From an uncultured Bacteroidia bacterium (lineage in GTDB: Bacteria; Bacteroidota; Bacteroidia; Bacteroidales; F082), in the NCBI GenBank assembly GCA_902769875.1, contig CACXQV010000019.1:1-38263 (forward strand): a stretch of 38,263 nt of DNA, read 5' to 3'. The notes below the pieces were generated by a model. The model had not been told where the DNA came from, ran no database searches, and worked only from the letters and a program-made list of their open reading frames with translations. Every line of letters starts with the position of its first letter. Positions within the stretch are counted from its first letter, which is position 1. This document shows positions 1 to 7,479 of this stretch, piece by piece. The position numbers and the translations under genes were made by a program.

Positions 1-1
1 C

Positions 2-85
2 AAGAGAAGCCTAAGGAAAAGGCTCTTCAAGGCCTCCCTCGACCCCAATTATCTCATCGAAATCCTCGCAAATTATCGCATTTGA
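2..85 (+). CDS. 3' end of an unrecognised protein (cut by window edge)
   Basis: The frame opening at base 2 reads 27 codons to a TGA at 83-85. It ends in a hydrophobic/charged stretch (LFKASLDPNYLIEILANYRI) that looks like a genuine protein C-terminus. The other two forward frames give low-complexity proline/arginine-rich translations. It converges on the Thg1-like gene, whose stop lies 37 bases further on. The start and most of the gene lie outside the window, so no function can be proposed. Confidence 0.35.
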   Translation, partial: KRSLRKRLFKASLDPNYLIEILANYRI

Positions 86-122
86 TGCGGTTGCCCTGAC
101 ATTTTACCTCCTTTATAACTTT

Positions 123-905
123 CTAAATTGAATTTACATCCTTGTTTGAATCCTCCAATATCGTCGCAATCATTTGGGAATACTCCTGACCCAAAGGCAA
201 TTCCATCTCCAAATACAACGCTTGCCTAACGAAAAAGGTGGTTTCCTTGGTCTTGGGATTGAAGCCCTGACGCTGTTCGTCACGGTAATACATACCCACG
301 CCGCGCTTTTGCCACAAAGGAAGGTCGTTGTAGTTGATGCCCCGTTCAAACAGGATTTCGTTCTTTTCGCCGTTTGATATGCCCGACATACGTTTCTGTG
401 CCTCATCAGCCGAAACACCTTCTTTCCGCAATGTCCAGTAACAGTATGAATTGAGCGAATTACGGTGGGCATCCTCTTGCCGCCATCTGAAATAGTCAAC
501 CACATTCTCGGCGGTTGGCAACGGAACAAGACGGCAGTCAAACACGGCGGCTTTACCCATTTGCATAGAGAACGCCACCGACGCTTCGGCGGCAAGTATG
601 GATATCAACTTTCGTTCCTTCCTCCCGAAAGTATCATCTTTCAGATGGAACAACAGCGAGATTTCGTCACTTTGGGTGTAGCCATACACCATACGAAAAC
701 CACAGTCCATCAGGTGCTTGGTGGTTTCAATCATTGCATCGCGGAACTTGGTGTCGAAAGGCTTCTCCAAGTTCCATTCCTTTTTGGTAAGCCGCGTAAA
801 GCCGTGGCCATCAAGGCGTGCCACGACATATATTCCTTCCAGCATCGTCCTGTCAAGCGACTGCTCGAAGCGTCTCATCTGTTTGTCAAGGGTGTCGAAG
901 TCCAT
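123..905 (-). CDS. Thg1-like protein, 3'-5' tRNA nucleotidyltransferase family
   Basis: Thg1 family members add nucleotides in the reverse (3'-5') direction to tRNA 5' ends. Eukaryotic Thg1 adds G-1 to tRNAHis, whereas bacterial Thg1-like proteins (TLPs) are known to repair 5'-truncated tRNAs. The 260-residue product has the family length. Its N-terminal palm has the metal-binding DGHGF (D32, F36) and the second catalytic cluster YTQSDE (S79, D80, E81), matching the carboxylates of Thg1. A conserved HRNSLNSYCYW segment follows near residue 147. The start ATG at 905 sits 54 bases after the stop of the upstream ATPase/nuclease gene, with no clear -7 box between them, so co-transcription is likely. 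Family assignment is firm. Whether it acts on tRNAHis or in general repair is not visible here. TLPs are uncommon in Bacteroidota as far as I know. Confidence 0.93.
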   Translation of the reverse strand: MDFDTLDKQMRRFEQSLDRTMLEGIYVVARLDGHGFTRLTKKEWNLEKPFDTKFRDAMIETTKHLMDCGFRMVYGYTQSDEISLLFHLKDDTFGRKERKLISILAAEASVAFSMQMGKAAVFDCRLVPLPTAENVVDYFRWRQEDAHRNSLNSYCYWTLRKEGVSADEAQKRMSGISNGEKNEILFERGINYNDLPLWQKRGVGMYYRDEQRQGFNPKTKETTFFVRQALYLEMELPLGQEYSQMIATILEDSNKDVNSI

Positions 906-959
906 AATTATTAGGCTATTGGGGATAAACTCATACTTCGTGTTGAGAACAAACCATTA

Positions 960-2510
960 CTACACAATCACCTCAAAAATCCGCTTTCCGTTCCATTCAA
1001 TCCATTGTGGCTCTGTGTTTTGCTTGTTTTTCGAGAAGTCGAAAGTGACGAGGTAGCCTTCATCCATTCCGCGAGTGGCAAGATAGCCTGAAAGCTGGTC
1101 GCGGCCAAGTTCCTCGTATTTGTCGCCGTGCCAAATCTTCAATTCCACGATGAACTCTTGCTTGTCGTAGGTCACCACCAAGTCCATACGGCGGTTGTCG
1201 CGGGTCTGCGGCTCCACATAATAGAAGCCGATGCCATTGATGATGGGCTTCAGGAACGACAAGAAAACCAATCTGCCCTGCCGCTCCAAAAATTCCTCGT
1301 CGTTTTTACGGTACTCTTGGTGCATCAAGTCGGCAAACCGCGTGACCACGTGTTCCATATTGAGACTACCATTTTGCACATAGTTCAACTGGAACGGTGA
1401 GAGCTTCGTGCTGTTTTTAATCGTGTAATCCAACGTGAAATAGAGGAAAAGAGCCTCCTCAAAAATCAGGTTATGAATCACTACGCGACCGTCTTTGTCC
1501 CGAATATAGGAAAACATATTGCCCATATTCACCATCGGATTCAATAAGGAGAATGAATAAGACACACTATTGACCGAAACAGAATACATAAACTCCCGAA
1601 ACTCAGGATTGTTTTCCAAGTTTTTGGACAGGTCGTCCATCAAAGTGCTTCCACCTTGCACAAGCACCTTGACAGCCTTCACTATGCTTTCCGAGGTCCA
1701 TTCTTGGTCGAATTCCTCGTCAATCTTCTTGCAGATATAACTCACCAAGAAAGGATAACCTGTCGTGTATTTGTAAATCTCCTCGCTGACGGCCTTGATG
1801 TCCATACCCGTATGCACGTCGTTCTCGTAATCGTTGAGCATCTGGGCGATTTCTTCGGGATGAAAAGTCATATCCACGTTGAAGTCGGCGGCAATGTTCC
1901 AAGGCGAATTATATTTCTTTTCAGCGTCGGGACGAAGTTTCAGTTTGAGGTTTTTTACATCATATACCCCTGCAAGCACCACACTGAAGAAGGTGCTTTG
2001 CATCCCTTTTCGGTTGCGTTCCAGATATTTGTTTCGCAACATGCCAAGAAAGTCAAGAAAAAGTTGGTTATCAAGGCTCTTATCCACCTCGTCTATCGTC
2101 ACCACGACGGGTTTCCGCACCTCCTCGCAGTATGAGCTGATGACATTCGACAACTCTTCTATCGATTTTGCTGTGCAATTCTGCCATATTTCTGCGGCGG
2201 CATCGTCGCGATTGAGCGACAGCAGGTTTTCTCTCATCTGCCGGGCGAACATTGCAGCAAACGCCTTGTGTGATGCGTAGGCGGTGCTGTCAATCCCTTC
2301 AAAGCTCAAAGACACCACGAGGTAGCGGTCGGACAAGTTCCGCCAAATCATATCCAAAGTTGTCGTCTTCCCATACTGCCTCGCACGGTTGATGGTGAAG
2401 TATTCACCCATCTCTATCAATGCTTCCACGGCTTTGAATTGTTTTTCCGTATCCACCATATAGTGCCTTTCAGGGTTGCAACTGCCTGTGACATTGAATC
2501 TTTTTCTCAT
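960..2510 (-). CDS. AAA-like ATPase with C-terminal PD-(D/E)XK nuclease domain
   Basis: The protein has 516 residues from the chosen start. The N-terminal ATPase has a variant Walker A (ARQYGKTTTL), as in the AAA_35-type family common in Bacteroidota, and a Walker B at VVVTIDEVDKS. The C-terminus carries a PD-(D/E)XK nuclease signature: RRMDLVVTY, then VELK with E456 and K458, then a QLSGYLA helix. A longer frame opens at 2555, but the ATG at 2510 is preferred. It yields the usual family start (MRKRFNVTGSCNPERHYMVD), and a TAnnTTTG box lies inside the would-be extension. Function is unknown. Members of this ATPase-nuclease class are numerous per genome and often suspected of roles in defence or mobile-element conflict. 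Here it leads an apparent operon with the Thg1-like gene. Confidence 0.82.
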   Translation of the reverse strand: MRKRFNVTGSCNPERHYMVDTEKQFKAVEALIEMGEYFTINRARQYGKTTTLDMIWRNLSDRYLVVSLSFEGIDSTAYASHKAFAAMFARQMRENLLSLNRDDAAAEIWQNCTAKSIEELSNVISSYCEEVRKPVVVTIDEVDKSLDNQLFLDFLGMLRNKYLERNRKGMQSTFFSVVLAGVYDVKNLKLKLRPDAEKKYNSPWNIAADFNVDMTFHPEEIAQMLNDYENDVHTGMDIKAVSEEIYKYTTGYPFLVSYICKKIDEEFDQEWTSESIVKAVKVLVQGGSTLMDDLSKNLENNPEFREFMYSVSVNSVSYSFSLLNPMVNMGNMFSYIRDKDGRVVIHNLIFEEALFLYFTLDYTIKNSTKLSPFQLNYVQNGSLNMEHVVTRFADLMHQEYRKNDEEFLERQGRLVFLSFLKPIINGIGFYYVEPQTRDNRRMDLVVTYDKQEFIVELKIWHGDKYEELGRDQLSGYLATRGMDEGYLVTFDFSKNKQNTEPQWIEWNGKRIFEVIV

Positions 2511-2532
2511 ATCCAATCTTTGATTAACTTTG

Positions 2533-2566
2533 CAAAAATACACATTTTCATCCATCTTTCATCAAA
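2533..2566 (-). promoter_or_regulatory. Promoter of the AAA/nuclease-Thg1 operon
   Basis: Read on the minus strand, a TATTTTTG -7 box (2540-2533) is followed 22 bases later by the ATG at 2510. A TTTG (-33-like) lies at 2566-2563. This matches the Bacteroidota sigma-ABfr pattern TTTG...TAnnTTTG, although the spacing is slightly long. Confidence 0.6.
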
Positions 2567-2581
2567 TCAATCTTTTTTCAC

Positions 2582-2589
2582 TAACTTTG
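2582..2589 (+). promoter_or_regulatory. Promoter -7 box for the Sir2 gene
   Basis: TAACTTTG matches TAnnTTTG. Transcription would begin near 2596, placing the whole structured repeat at 2612-2768 in a leader of about 190 bases ahead of the Sir2 ATG. It is divergent from, and about 40 bases away from, the promoter of the ATPase operon. No good -33 box is visible. Confidence 0.5.
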
Positions 2590-2611
2590 CGCCTGAAAAA
2601 AAATGAATATG

Positions 2612-2768
2612 TCACAAAACCTACAAAACTTTCAAAACCATCATTTGACGTGGGCGGCTACGCAACCGCGTCGCCGCCGGAAATCCGCCGTTCCGAATCA
2701 AGTTCGGAATGAGAGTCAGGCTTCCCCAAACCCATAATGGGGTTTGTGTGGTTTTGAATGTTTTGTGA
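2612..2768 (+). repeat. Palindromic dispersed repeat, copy A
   Basis: The outer arms are TCACAAAACCTACAAAAC (2612-2629) and, inverted at the other end, GGTTTTGAATGTTTTGTGA (2750-2768). Inside, hairpin 1 pairs GGCGGCTACGC with GCGTCGCCGCC (2653-2678) around AACC. Hairpin 2 is degenerate here: it opens GGAAATCC, closes GGCTTCC, and contains an extra TTCCGAA/TTCGGAA stem (2691-2708). The element ends 17 bases before the Sir2 start. It has two relatives in this window, at 8629 and 27007. Confidence 0.8.
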
Positions 2769-2785
2769 TTAAAAAGCAACACATT

Positions 2786-3538
2786 ATGAACAACGAAGAA
2801 AGAATCAAGCAAGCTGCCGAAATCCTCTCCAAGGCGAAGAACATCGTGGGCTTCACAGGCGCAGGAACATCCGCAGAGAGCGGCATACCACCTTTCCGTG
2901 GCGAGGGCGGCATCTGGAACCAGTACGACCCCAACTCACTCGACATCGACTTCTACTATAGCCACACCAAGGAGTCGTGGAAGATCATCCGCGAGGTGTT
3001 TTACAACTTCTTCAGCAACAAGGACATCAAGCCTAATCCCGGACATCTCGTCTTGGCCAAATGGGAGAAGGAAGGCCGCCTGAGCAGCGTCATCACGCAG
3101 AACATCGACGACCTGCACACCGTGGCGGGCAACACCGTGGTGTATGAGTTCCACGGCAACATGTCGCGCTTCGTGTGCACCAAATGTGGCCACAAGGTGG
3201 ATGCCAAGAGCCTGACACTCACCGAGGAGCCACCCCGTTGCACCCAATGCGGCGGACTGATGAAGCCCGACTTCATCTTCTTCGGAGAGGGCATCCCTGA
3301 AGACGCTTATTATGGCTCGGTGCGCGCTGCCGAAAACTGCGATGCTTTCGTCATCATCGGCACTTCGGGGCAGGTCAGTCCAGCCAATATGATTCCCGGC
3401 ATCGCCAAGCGCAACGGTGCGAAGATCATCGAAATCAACATGGAGCCTTCGACCTATACGAACTACATCACGGACATCTATCTCGAAGGCAAGTCGGGTG
3501 AGATTCTGCCAGCGATTGATGCTCTTATGACTCGGTGA
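2786..3538 (+). CDS. NAD-dependent protein deacylase, Sir2 family
   Basis: Sirtuins remove acyl groups from lysines using NAD. The 250-residue product shows the NAD-binding GAGTSAESGIPPFRG near residue 26, the TQNIDDLH motif, the catalytic histidine in FHGN, and a zinc ribbon CTKC...CTQC around residues 134-155. Length fits a bacterial class III/CobB-type sirtuin. The frame is open from 2744, but the first in-frame ATG there lies inside the palindromic repeat. The ATG at 2786 gives the normal N-terminus (MNNEERIKQAAEIL). The gene stands alone, facing the glycosylase-family gene. Its transcript would carry repeat A as a leader, which may affect expression. Confidence 0.95.
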   Translation: MNNEERIKQAAEILSKAKNIVGFTGAGTSAESGIPPFRGEGGIWNQYDPNSLDIDFYYSHTKESWKIIREVFYNFFSNKDIKPNPGHLVLAKWEKEGRLSSVITQNIDDLHTVAGNTVVYEFHGNMSRFVCTKCGHKVDAKSLTLTEEPPRCTQCGGLMKPDFIFFGEGIPEDAYYGSVRAAENCDAFVIIGTSGQVSPANMIPGIAKRNGAKIIEINMEPSTYTNYITDIYLEGKSGEILPAIDALMTR

Positions 3539-3545
3539 TTTTTGG

Positions 3546-3645
3546 GATTCGCTTCGCGAAGAAATCTTTCAAAAATCAATCAAAAATGAAATTGGTTTTT
3601 ATAGGATTTTGAAACGATTATGAACGATTTCTTGCGAAGCAATTC
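3546..3645. repeat. Imperfect inverted repeat between convergent genes
   Basis: GATTCGCTTCGCGAAGAAATC (3546-3566) is matched in inverted orientation by GATTTCTTGCGAAGCAATTC (3626-3645), with about 18 of 21 bases pairing. It lies between the Sir2 stop and the stop of the oppositely oriented glycosylase gene, so it may serve as a transcript-end structure. There is no classical T-run. Confidence 0.5.
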
Positions 3646-3696
3646 CGATAAAAAGAAATAATGATTGACTGATTTCTTGCCTATGGCAATCCCATA

Positions 3697-4263
3697 TCAG
3701 CAACCAACCACCGCCTCGAACATCCTGCGATAGGCTTCAACCTTTTTGTCAAATGCCAAAGGATAAGCGCGTGAGGATGAGGGCAATCTGTATAGAGTAA
3801 CATTGTCGCCCAAATCAATGTGGTTGTTCGGCGATGGGATGGTAACGGCATTGAAACAAGTGCATACTTCAAGTGTCGCCTTCTCGCCCGTCGTGGCGAT
3901 GGCAAGGCATTGTGGCATCTTGGCAAGCAAAGCCCGAATATCGGTATGTTCAACAATTTCCAAAAATGCATCAGAAGCGTTGTCTTTCAGCCTATTGACA
4001 GCAGTTGCAGTGTCGAAAAAGGCTATACCTTTCTCGTTCAAAAATGCAATAATCTCGTCTTTTTTGAAGCATTTATGCTCCAAATCGATGAAATGATTCT
4101 TGTCGTCAAACCAAATCTGGCCTTCGATGCGCCAATGGTCGTTGATGAAGTTGGGGTAGAAAAAGTCCATGCACCAGCGTTTCTTCGGAGGTGGAAAACT
4201 GCCGAGGAATAAGACTTTTGCGTTCTTTGGGAGAAACGGTTTCAGTGGATGATATTCTATCAT
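3697..4263 (-). CDS. Uracil-DNA glycosylase family protein
   Basis: The 188-residue protein starts with a VLFLGSFPPP motif (from about residue 18), the signature loop of the UDG-superfamily fold seen in mismatch-type (Mug/TDG-like) enzymes. A YPNFINDHW segment follows. Near the C-terminus, LPSSSRAYPL resembles the HPSP-like DNA-intercalation loop in an altered form. Known relatives excise uracil or related bases from mismatches. Whether this member is an active glycosylase cannot be judged, because the canonical catalytic motif is only partly conserved. It lies 87 bases downstream of the fucosidase gene on the same strand, and its upstream sequence resembles that of the metallophosphoesterase gene at 30431. 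Confidence 0.72.
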   Translation of the reverse strand: MIEYHPLKPFLPKNAKVLFLGSFPPPKKRWCMDFFYPNFINDHWRIEGQIWFDDKNHFIDLEHKCFKKDEIIAFLNEKGIAFFDTATAVNRLKDNASDAFLEIVEHTDIRALLAKMPQCLAIATTGEKATLEVCTCFNAVTIPSPNNHIDLGDNVTLYRLPSSSRAYPLAFDKKVEAYRRMFEAVVGC

Positions 4264-4344
4264 TTCTATTTTATCAAGAATTTGAGAATGCAGAGAAAAC
4301 TGAAGTCATATTATTGAATTTGAGACAAAATCGCAAGCGATTTT
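4264..4344 (-). repeat. Upstream element shared with the gene at 30431 (copy 1)
   Basis: On the minus strand this stretch reads GCGATTTTGTCTCAAATTCA, then TTCTCAAATTCTTGATAAAA just before the ATG. The region 30432-30505 upstream of the metallophosphoesterase has the same blocks in the same order. At 4327-4344 there is also a tight hairpin AAAATCGC/GCGATTTT flanked by T's, which may be a weak terminator after the fucosidase gene. Confidence 0.5.
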
Positions 4345-4350
4345 TTTTCA

Positions 4351-5811
4351 TTATTCGACCATGTATGCACCTACTCTATTAATGCACAAAGTCCCCTTAA
4401 ACACCTTGAACCTGATTCTCAGCTTTTCTGCTCTAACGGTCGGGAAACGAAGAAGTCGCTTGTAGCCGATTGTGGTCGTTGGCTCGTTCACCTCGATAGG
4501 CAACCATTTACCATTATTGTAATAGTCCAAACAAAAAGACTCAACATTCTGTCCTAAAGGGATATACTCTTGCAACAGCATACGGTTAAAAGCCGTAGTT
4601 TGATGGAAATCGAAAATGAGTTCGGCACGGGTTACGCCGTCTTCGGTAGCCCAATAATGGGTGAAATCATTGTCCAACACATATTTTGGCCTGAATCGCC
4701 TTGAACGGATATTGCTTGCCGTCACCTTGCAGTTTTTCAACAGGTTTTGGGAAAAATCCTTTTGCAGTTTTTGATACCAATTCACGGCATTGGCCGAATC
4801 AATCGAAGGAATCCTACCCTCTTGATTGACAGGGAAATTGAGCAAGAGATTAGTGTTATGGCCAACACTTTGATAATACAGATCCATCAATTGCTCCACG
4901 CTTCTCACTTGATTGTCCTCGCTCTCGTGATAGAACCACCCCGGACGAATCGAGACATCCACCTCGGCGGGCAGCCAAGCGTCGCCGTCCTTGAAGCCTC
5001 TGACAAGGCTTTTTTCGTCGTTAAGCGACTGGAAATCTGTTTTGTACATACACCATTGAGTAGCCTCAGCAAAGCCTTTTTCGTTGCCAACCCAGCGCAA
5101 GGTGGGCACCGTTCCACCGAAAATGGCCGCATTGGGGCTATGGCTCCAAACGATTTCGCGGGCTTTCTCGTAATTGTAGTATTTTTCGGCAACAATGGAA
5201 CGCATCTCATCGGCACCGCCATACCAGCCCGTGCCGCCGTTGGCTCCGTCGAACCAGAACTCGAACAACTCGCCGTAGTTGCTCGTAAGTTCCTCAATCT
5301 GTTTGTGATAGATGTCCACATAGCCTTGATAGCCATACTCGGCTTGATGCCGGTCCCAAGGCGAGACGTAAATCCCGAACTTCAAGTCGTGTTTGCGGCA
5401 AGCCTCAGAAAGTTCGCGCACCAAATCCCCTTGCCCATCTTTATAATAGGTGTTTTTGATGGAATAATCGGTGGTTTCGGTCGGCCAGAGGCAGAAACCG
5501 TCGTGGTGCTTGGCGGTGAAAATCACGCCTTTCATGCCGGCGGCTTTCAAGGTCAAGACCCATTGCTCGCAATCCAAATTGGTGGGATTGAAGGTGTGGG
5601 AAGGCGTGTTGCCGTAGCCCCATTCCATATCGTTGAAGGTGTTCAGCCCGAAATGGATGAAGGCGTAGGTTTCAAGTTGTTGCCATTCAAGTTGTTGGGC
5701 AGTTGGGATGGGATAACTTGGTTCAGGGTGATGGGCGCAAGAAACCAGGATCAGGAAACCAACAAACAAGGATGCCTTTTTTGGATTGAGTATCAAGTTT
5801 TTAAAGCTCAT
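4351..5811 (-). CDS. GH29 alpha-L-fucosidase, lipoprotein
   Basis: This enzyme hydrolyses alpha-linked L-fucose from glycans. The 486-residue product starts with a lipoprotein signal whose lipobox LVSC ends at about residue 25. The GH29 barrel follows: IHFGLNTF, FTAKHHDGFCLWPT and the nucleophile region FEFWFDGANGG with D188. The last 130 residues look like an F5/8 (CBM32-like) discoidin module with IRSRRFRPKYVLDND and an ATEDG motif. The stop of the secreted M64 peptidase lies 13 bases upstream, so both are in one operon with its promoter at 7407. The pairing suggests joint attack on fucosylated host glycoproteins such as mucin or immunoglobulin. That use is inferred. Confidence 0.93.
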   Translation of the reverse strand: MSFKNLILNPKKASLFVGFLILVSCAHHPEPSYPIPTAQQLEWQQLETYAFIHFGLNTFNDMEWGYGNTPSHTFNPTNLDCEQWVLTLKAAGMKGVIFTAKHHDGFCLWPTETTDYSIKNTYYKDGQGDLVRELSEACRKHDLKFGIYVSPWDRHQAEYGYQGYVDIYHKQIEELTSNYGELFEFWFDGANGGTGWYGGADEMRSIVAEKYYNYEKAREIVWSHSPNAAIFGGTVPTLRWVGNEKGFAEATQWCMYKTDFQSLNDEKSLVRGFKDGDAWLPAEVDVSIRPGWFYHESEDNQVRSVEQLMDLYYQSVGHNTNLLLNFPVNQEGRIPSIDSANAVNWYQKLQKDFSQNLLKNCKVTASNIRSRRFRPKYVLDNDFTHYWATEDGVTRAELIFDFHQTTAFNRMLLQEYIPLGQNVESFCLDYYNNGKWLPIEVNEPTTTIGYKRLLRFPTVRAEKLRIRFKVFKGTLCINRVGAYMVE

Positions 5812-5824
5812 TTCAAATATATAT

Positions 5825-7354
5825 TTATTGTTTCAAAAACTTCCGCACCTCGCCATTCGCACGAAGCATATACACACCCTTCGGCAAGCCGCTGATTGAG
5901 ATTCGGTTTACCTCGTTTTTGAGTTGGACTGTCATCACCACCTTTCCGTTCAAGTCGATGATTTCAGATTGGCCATATTCTTGATTTACAAACACATCGA
6001 TATAGTCAGTGGCGGGATTGGGGCACACACGAAGCGAGGGTTCAGCCTGCATGTGCTCCGATTTCACCGAAACTGGAGTGTCGGAATGTGCTTCTATCAC
6101 GGCTTCAATCGTCCTGTTGCACACGGCGCAAAAAGGCGCGTAGTTGCGCATCATGCAATTGAGTTGCGGACGATACATACCCGATGTCAAATAGCCGCCT
6201 CCCTCAAAAGCTCCTACCGTATTGTAATACTGGGAATTGTTTGGTGTGGGTATCGGGATGCCGGGCTGGACAAGGTCGGCCCATTTTGAGTCAAAATCCA
6301 TCAAAGTGGTTATGTTTGGTTCCCAAGGCTCAACGTTCAGGTTGTAGAGCAAAGCCAGCGGATTGTCAGGCTCTTCGTATTCGTCGGCCAAGCCTCCGAA
6401 AGCGTGGCCAAACTCATGAACAATCACACTGGAAGTCGACATATTGCCAGCCGTGCTCATCGAGTAAAAGTTATAGAATCCGCCGCCGCCATATTGGCTG
6501 CTGTTCACCAAAATGTAGATTTGGTCGTATGGCGCGTTGGCCGCCACGTCCTTCACCGCGAAATAGTTGCGGGTGGTGCAATAGCGGTCGATGTAAAAAG
6601 TGTAGAAATGCGCGTTGAGGATGGTGCGCACCCAATTGTGAGTGGCGGGAATGTCGACACCGCTCTCCTCCGAAGGGGCAAGCACGGCGCGGAAATTGAA
6701 GTCGTTGATATGGCTTGCAAACGGCTCCGCTTGGGCGAACACATTGGCCAAATTCTGGCAATCCTGAAGGAATTGCGACATTTCGTCGGCGGTGTAGCCT
6801 TCGGGCAAAATCACGATGTCAACCTTGCTTTCGGGCGAACCGTTGACCATAATGTCCTCAACAGGAAACACATAGCGTTGCTCGGTGGTGTTGAAGATTT
6901 CGTCAGGCTCATACAATTTCGAGAAAATTTCCTCAAACTCGCCATCGAAATTCCTGATTTCGAGGATGATATAGGCCTCATTGCGCAGCAGCGGAACGCT
7001 CACCGATTCCTCATAGCAGCGTTCCATCACACGGGCTTCGTCGGTGGTTTGCCATTCGCGGAACAAGGTGTTGTAGCCTCTCGAATAAATCAAGGTATTG
7101 GTTTGTGCATCAATGACTTTCACGCGATTAGTGCCGAAATTGAACGGGTCAATCAGATTGACTTTGGAGCCACCGAAATGCGGCTCTATGACGAAACGCT
7201 CAAACACATAATGCGAGCTGTCGGACGTGCCGCATTGGAAAACATCCATACGCAACGAGCCTTCATCAAGGAAATACTGCCCGAAATTGATGTTTTGCGC
7301 CCTCGAAAACAGCGAAAACGCAATGGCAAACAGGAAAACAATGGTCTTTTTCAT
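5825..7354 (-). CDS. Secreted M64-type metallopeptidase with T9SS sorting domain
   Basis: The 509-residue precursor has a signal peptide ending near FSRAQ (residue 20). It has a beta-rich N-terminal domain and a catalytic M64 domain with the zinc motif HEFGHAFGGLADEY (H313 and H317 ligands, E314 general base). M64 is the IgA-peptidase family of Clostridium ramosum, but many Bacteroidota members have unknown substrates. The last 75 residues form a type IX secretion C-terminal domain: PNPATDYIDV, then IDLNGKVV, then LPKGVYMLRANGEVRKFLKQ. The protein should therefore cross the outer membrane through T9SS and be anchored or released. It is first in the operon with the fucosidase. The promoter is visible 46 bases upstream. 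Confidence 0.92.
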   Translation of the reverse strand: MKKTIVFLFAIAFSLFSRAQNINFGQYFLDEGSLRMDVFQCGTSDSSHYVFERFVIEPHFGGSKVNLIDPFNFGTNRVKVIDAQTNTLIYSRGYNTLFREWQTTDEARVMERCYEESVSVPLLRNEAYIILEIRNFDGEFEEIFSKLYEPDEIFNTTEQRYVFPVEDIMVNGSPESKVDIVILPEGYTADEMSQFLQDCQNLANVFAQAEPFASHINDFNFRAVLAPSEESGVDIPATHNWVRTILNAHFYTFYIDRYCTTRNYFAVKDVAANAPYDQIYILVNSSQYGGGGFYNFYSMSTAGNMSTSSVIVHEFGHAFGGLADEYEEPDNPLALLYNLNVEPWEPNITTLMDFDSKWADLVQPGIPIPTPNNSQYYNTVGAFEGGGYLTSGMYRPQLNCMMRNYAPFCAVCNRTIEAVIEAHSDTPVSVKSEHMQAEPSLRVCPNPATDYIDVFVNQEYGQSEIIDLNGKVVMTVQLKNEVNRISISGLPKGVYMLRANGEVRKFLKQ

Positions 7355-7399
7355 CTCTAATTAGGTTTATTTTGTTAGGAATCTGAAAGTTTGAAAGGG

Positions 7400-7407
7400 C
7401 AAAAATA
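7400..7407 (-). promoter_or_regulatory. Promoter -7 box of the M64-fucosidase operon
   Basis: TATTTTTG on the minus strand (7407-7400) fits TAnnTTTG and gives a leader of about 40 bases before the ATG at 7354. Confidence 0.6.
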
Positions 7408-7450
7408 CAAAAATATCCGTCAGTTGATGTTGGGTATCATTGTTTTTTAC

Positions 7451-7458
7451 TAACTTGC
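7451..7458 (+). promoter_or_regulatory. Promoter -7 box of the galactose operon
   Basis: TAACTTGC is one base off TAnnTTTG and lies 22 bases before the galK ATG, with TTG-containing sequence about 20 bases upstream. It is divergent from the M64 promoter about 45 bases away. Confidence 0.5.
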
Positions 7459-7479
7459 GCCCAAATTAATCGAAAGTAT

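Noticed and set aside
2612-2768. Riboswitch in front of the Sir2 gene
   Set aside because: The same element occurs between unrelated genes and in opposite orientation to transcription at 27007, which fits a dispersed repeat and not a ligand-binding leader.
4747-5895. Plus-strand open frame of 382 codons
   Set aside because: It is the shadow of the GH29 fucosidase, which has full catalytic motifs on the other strand.
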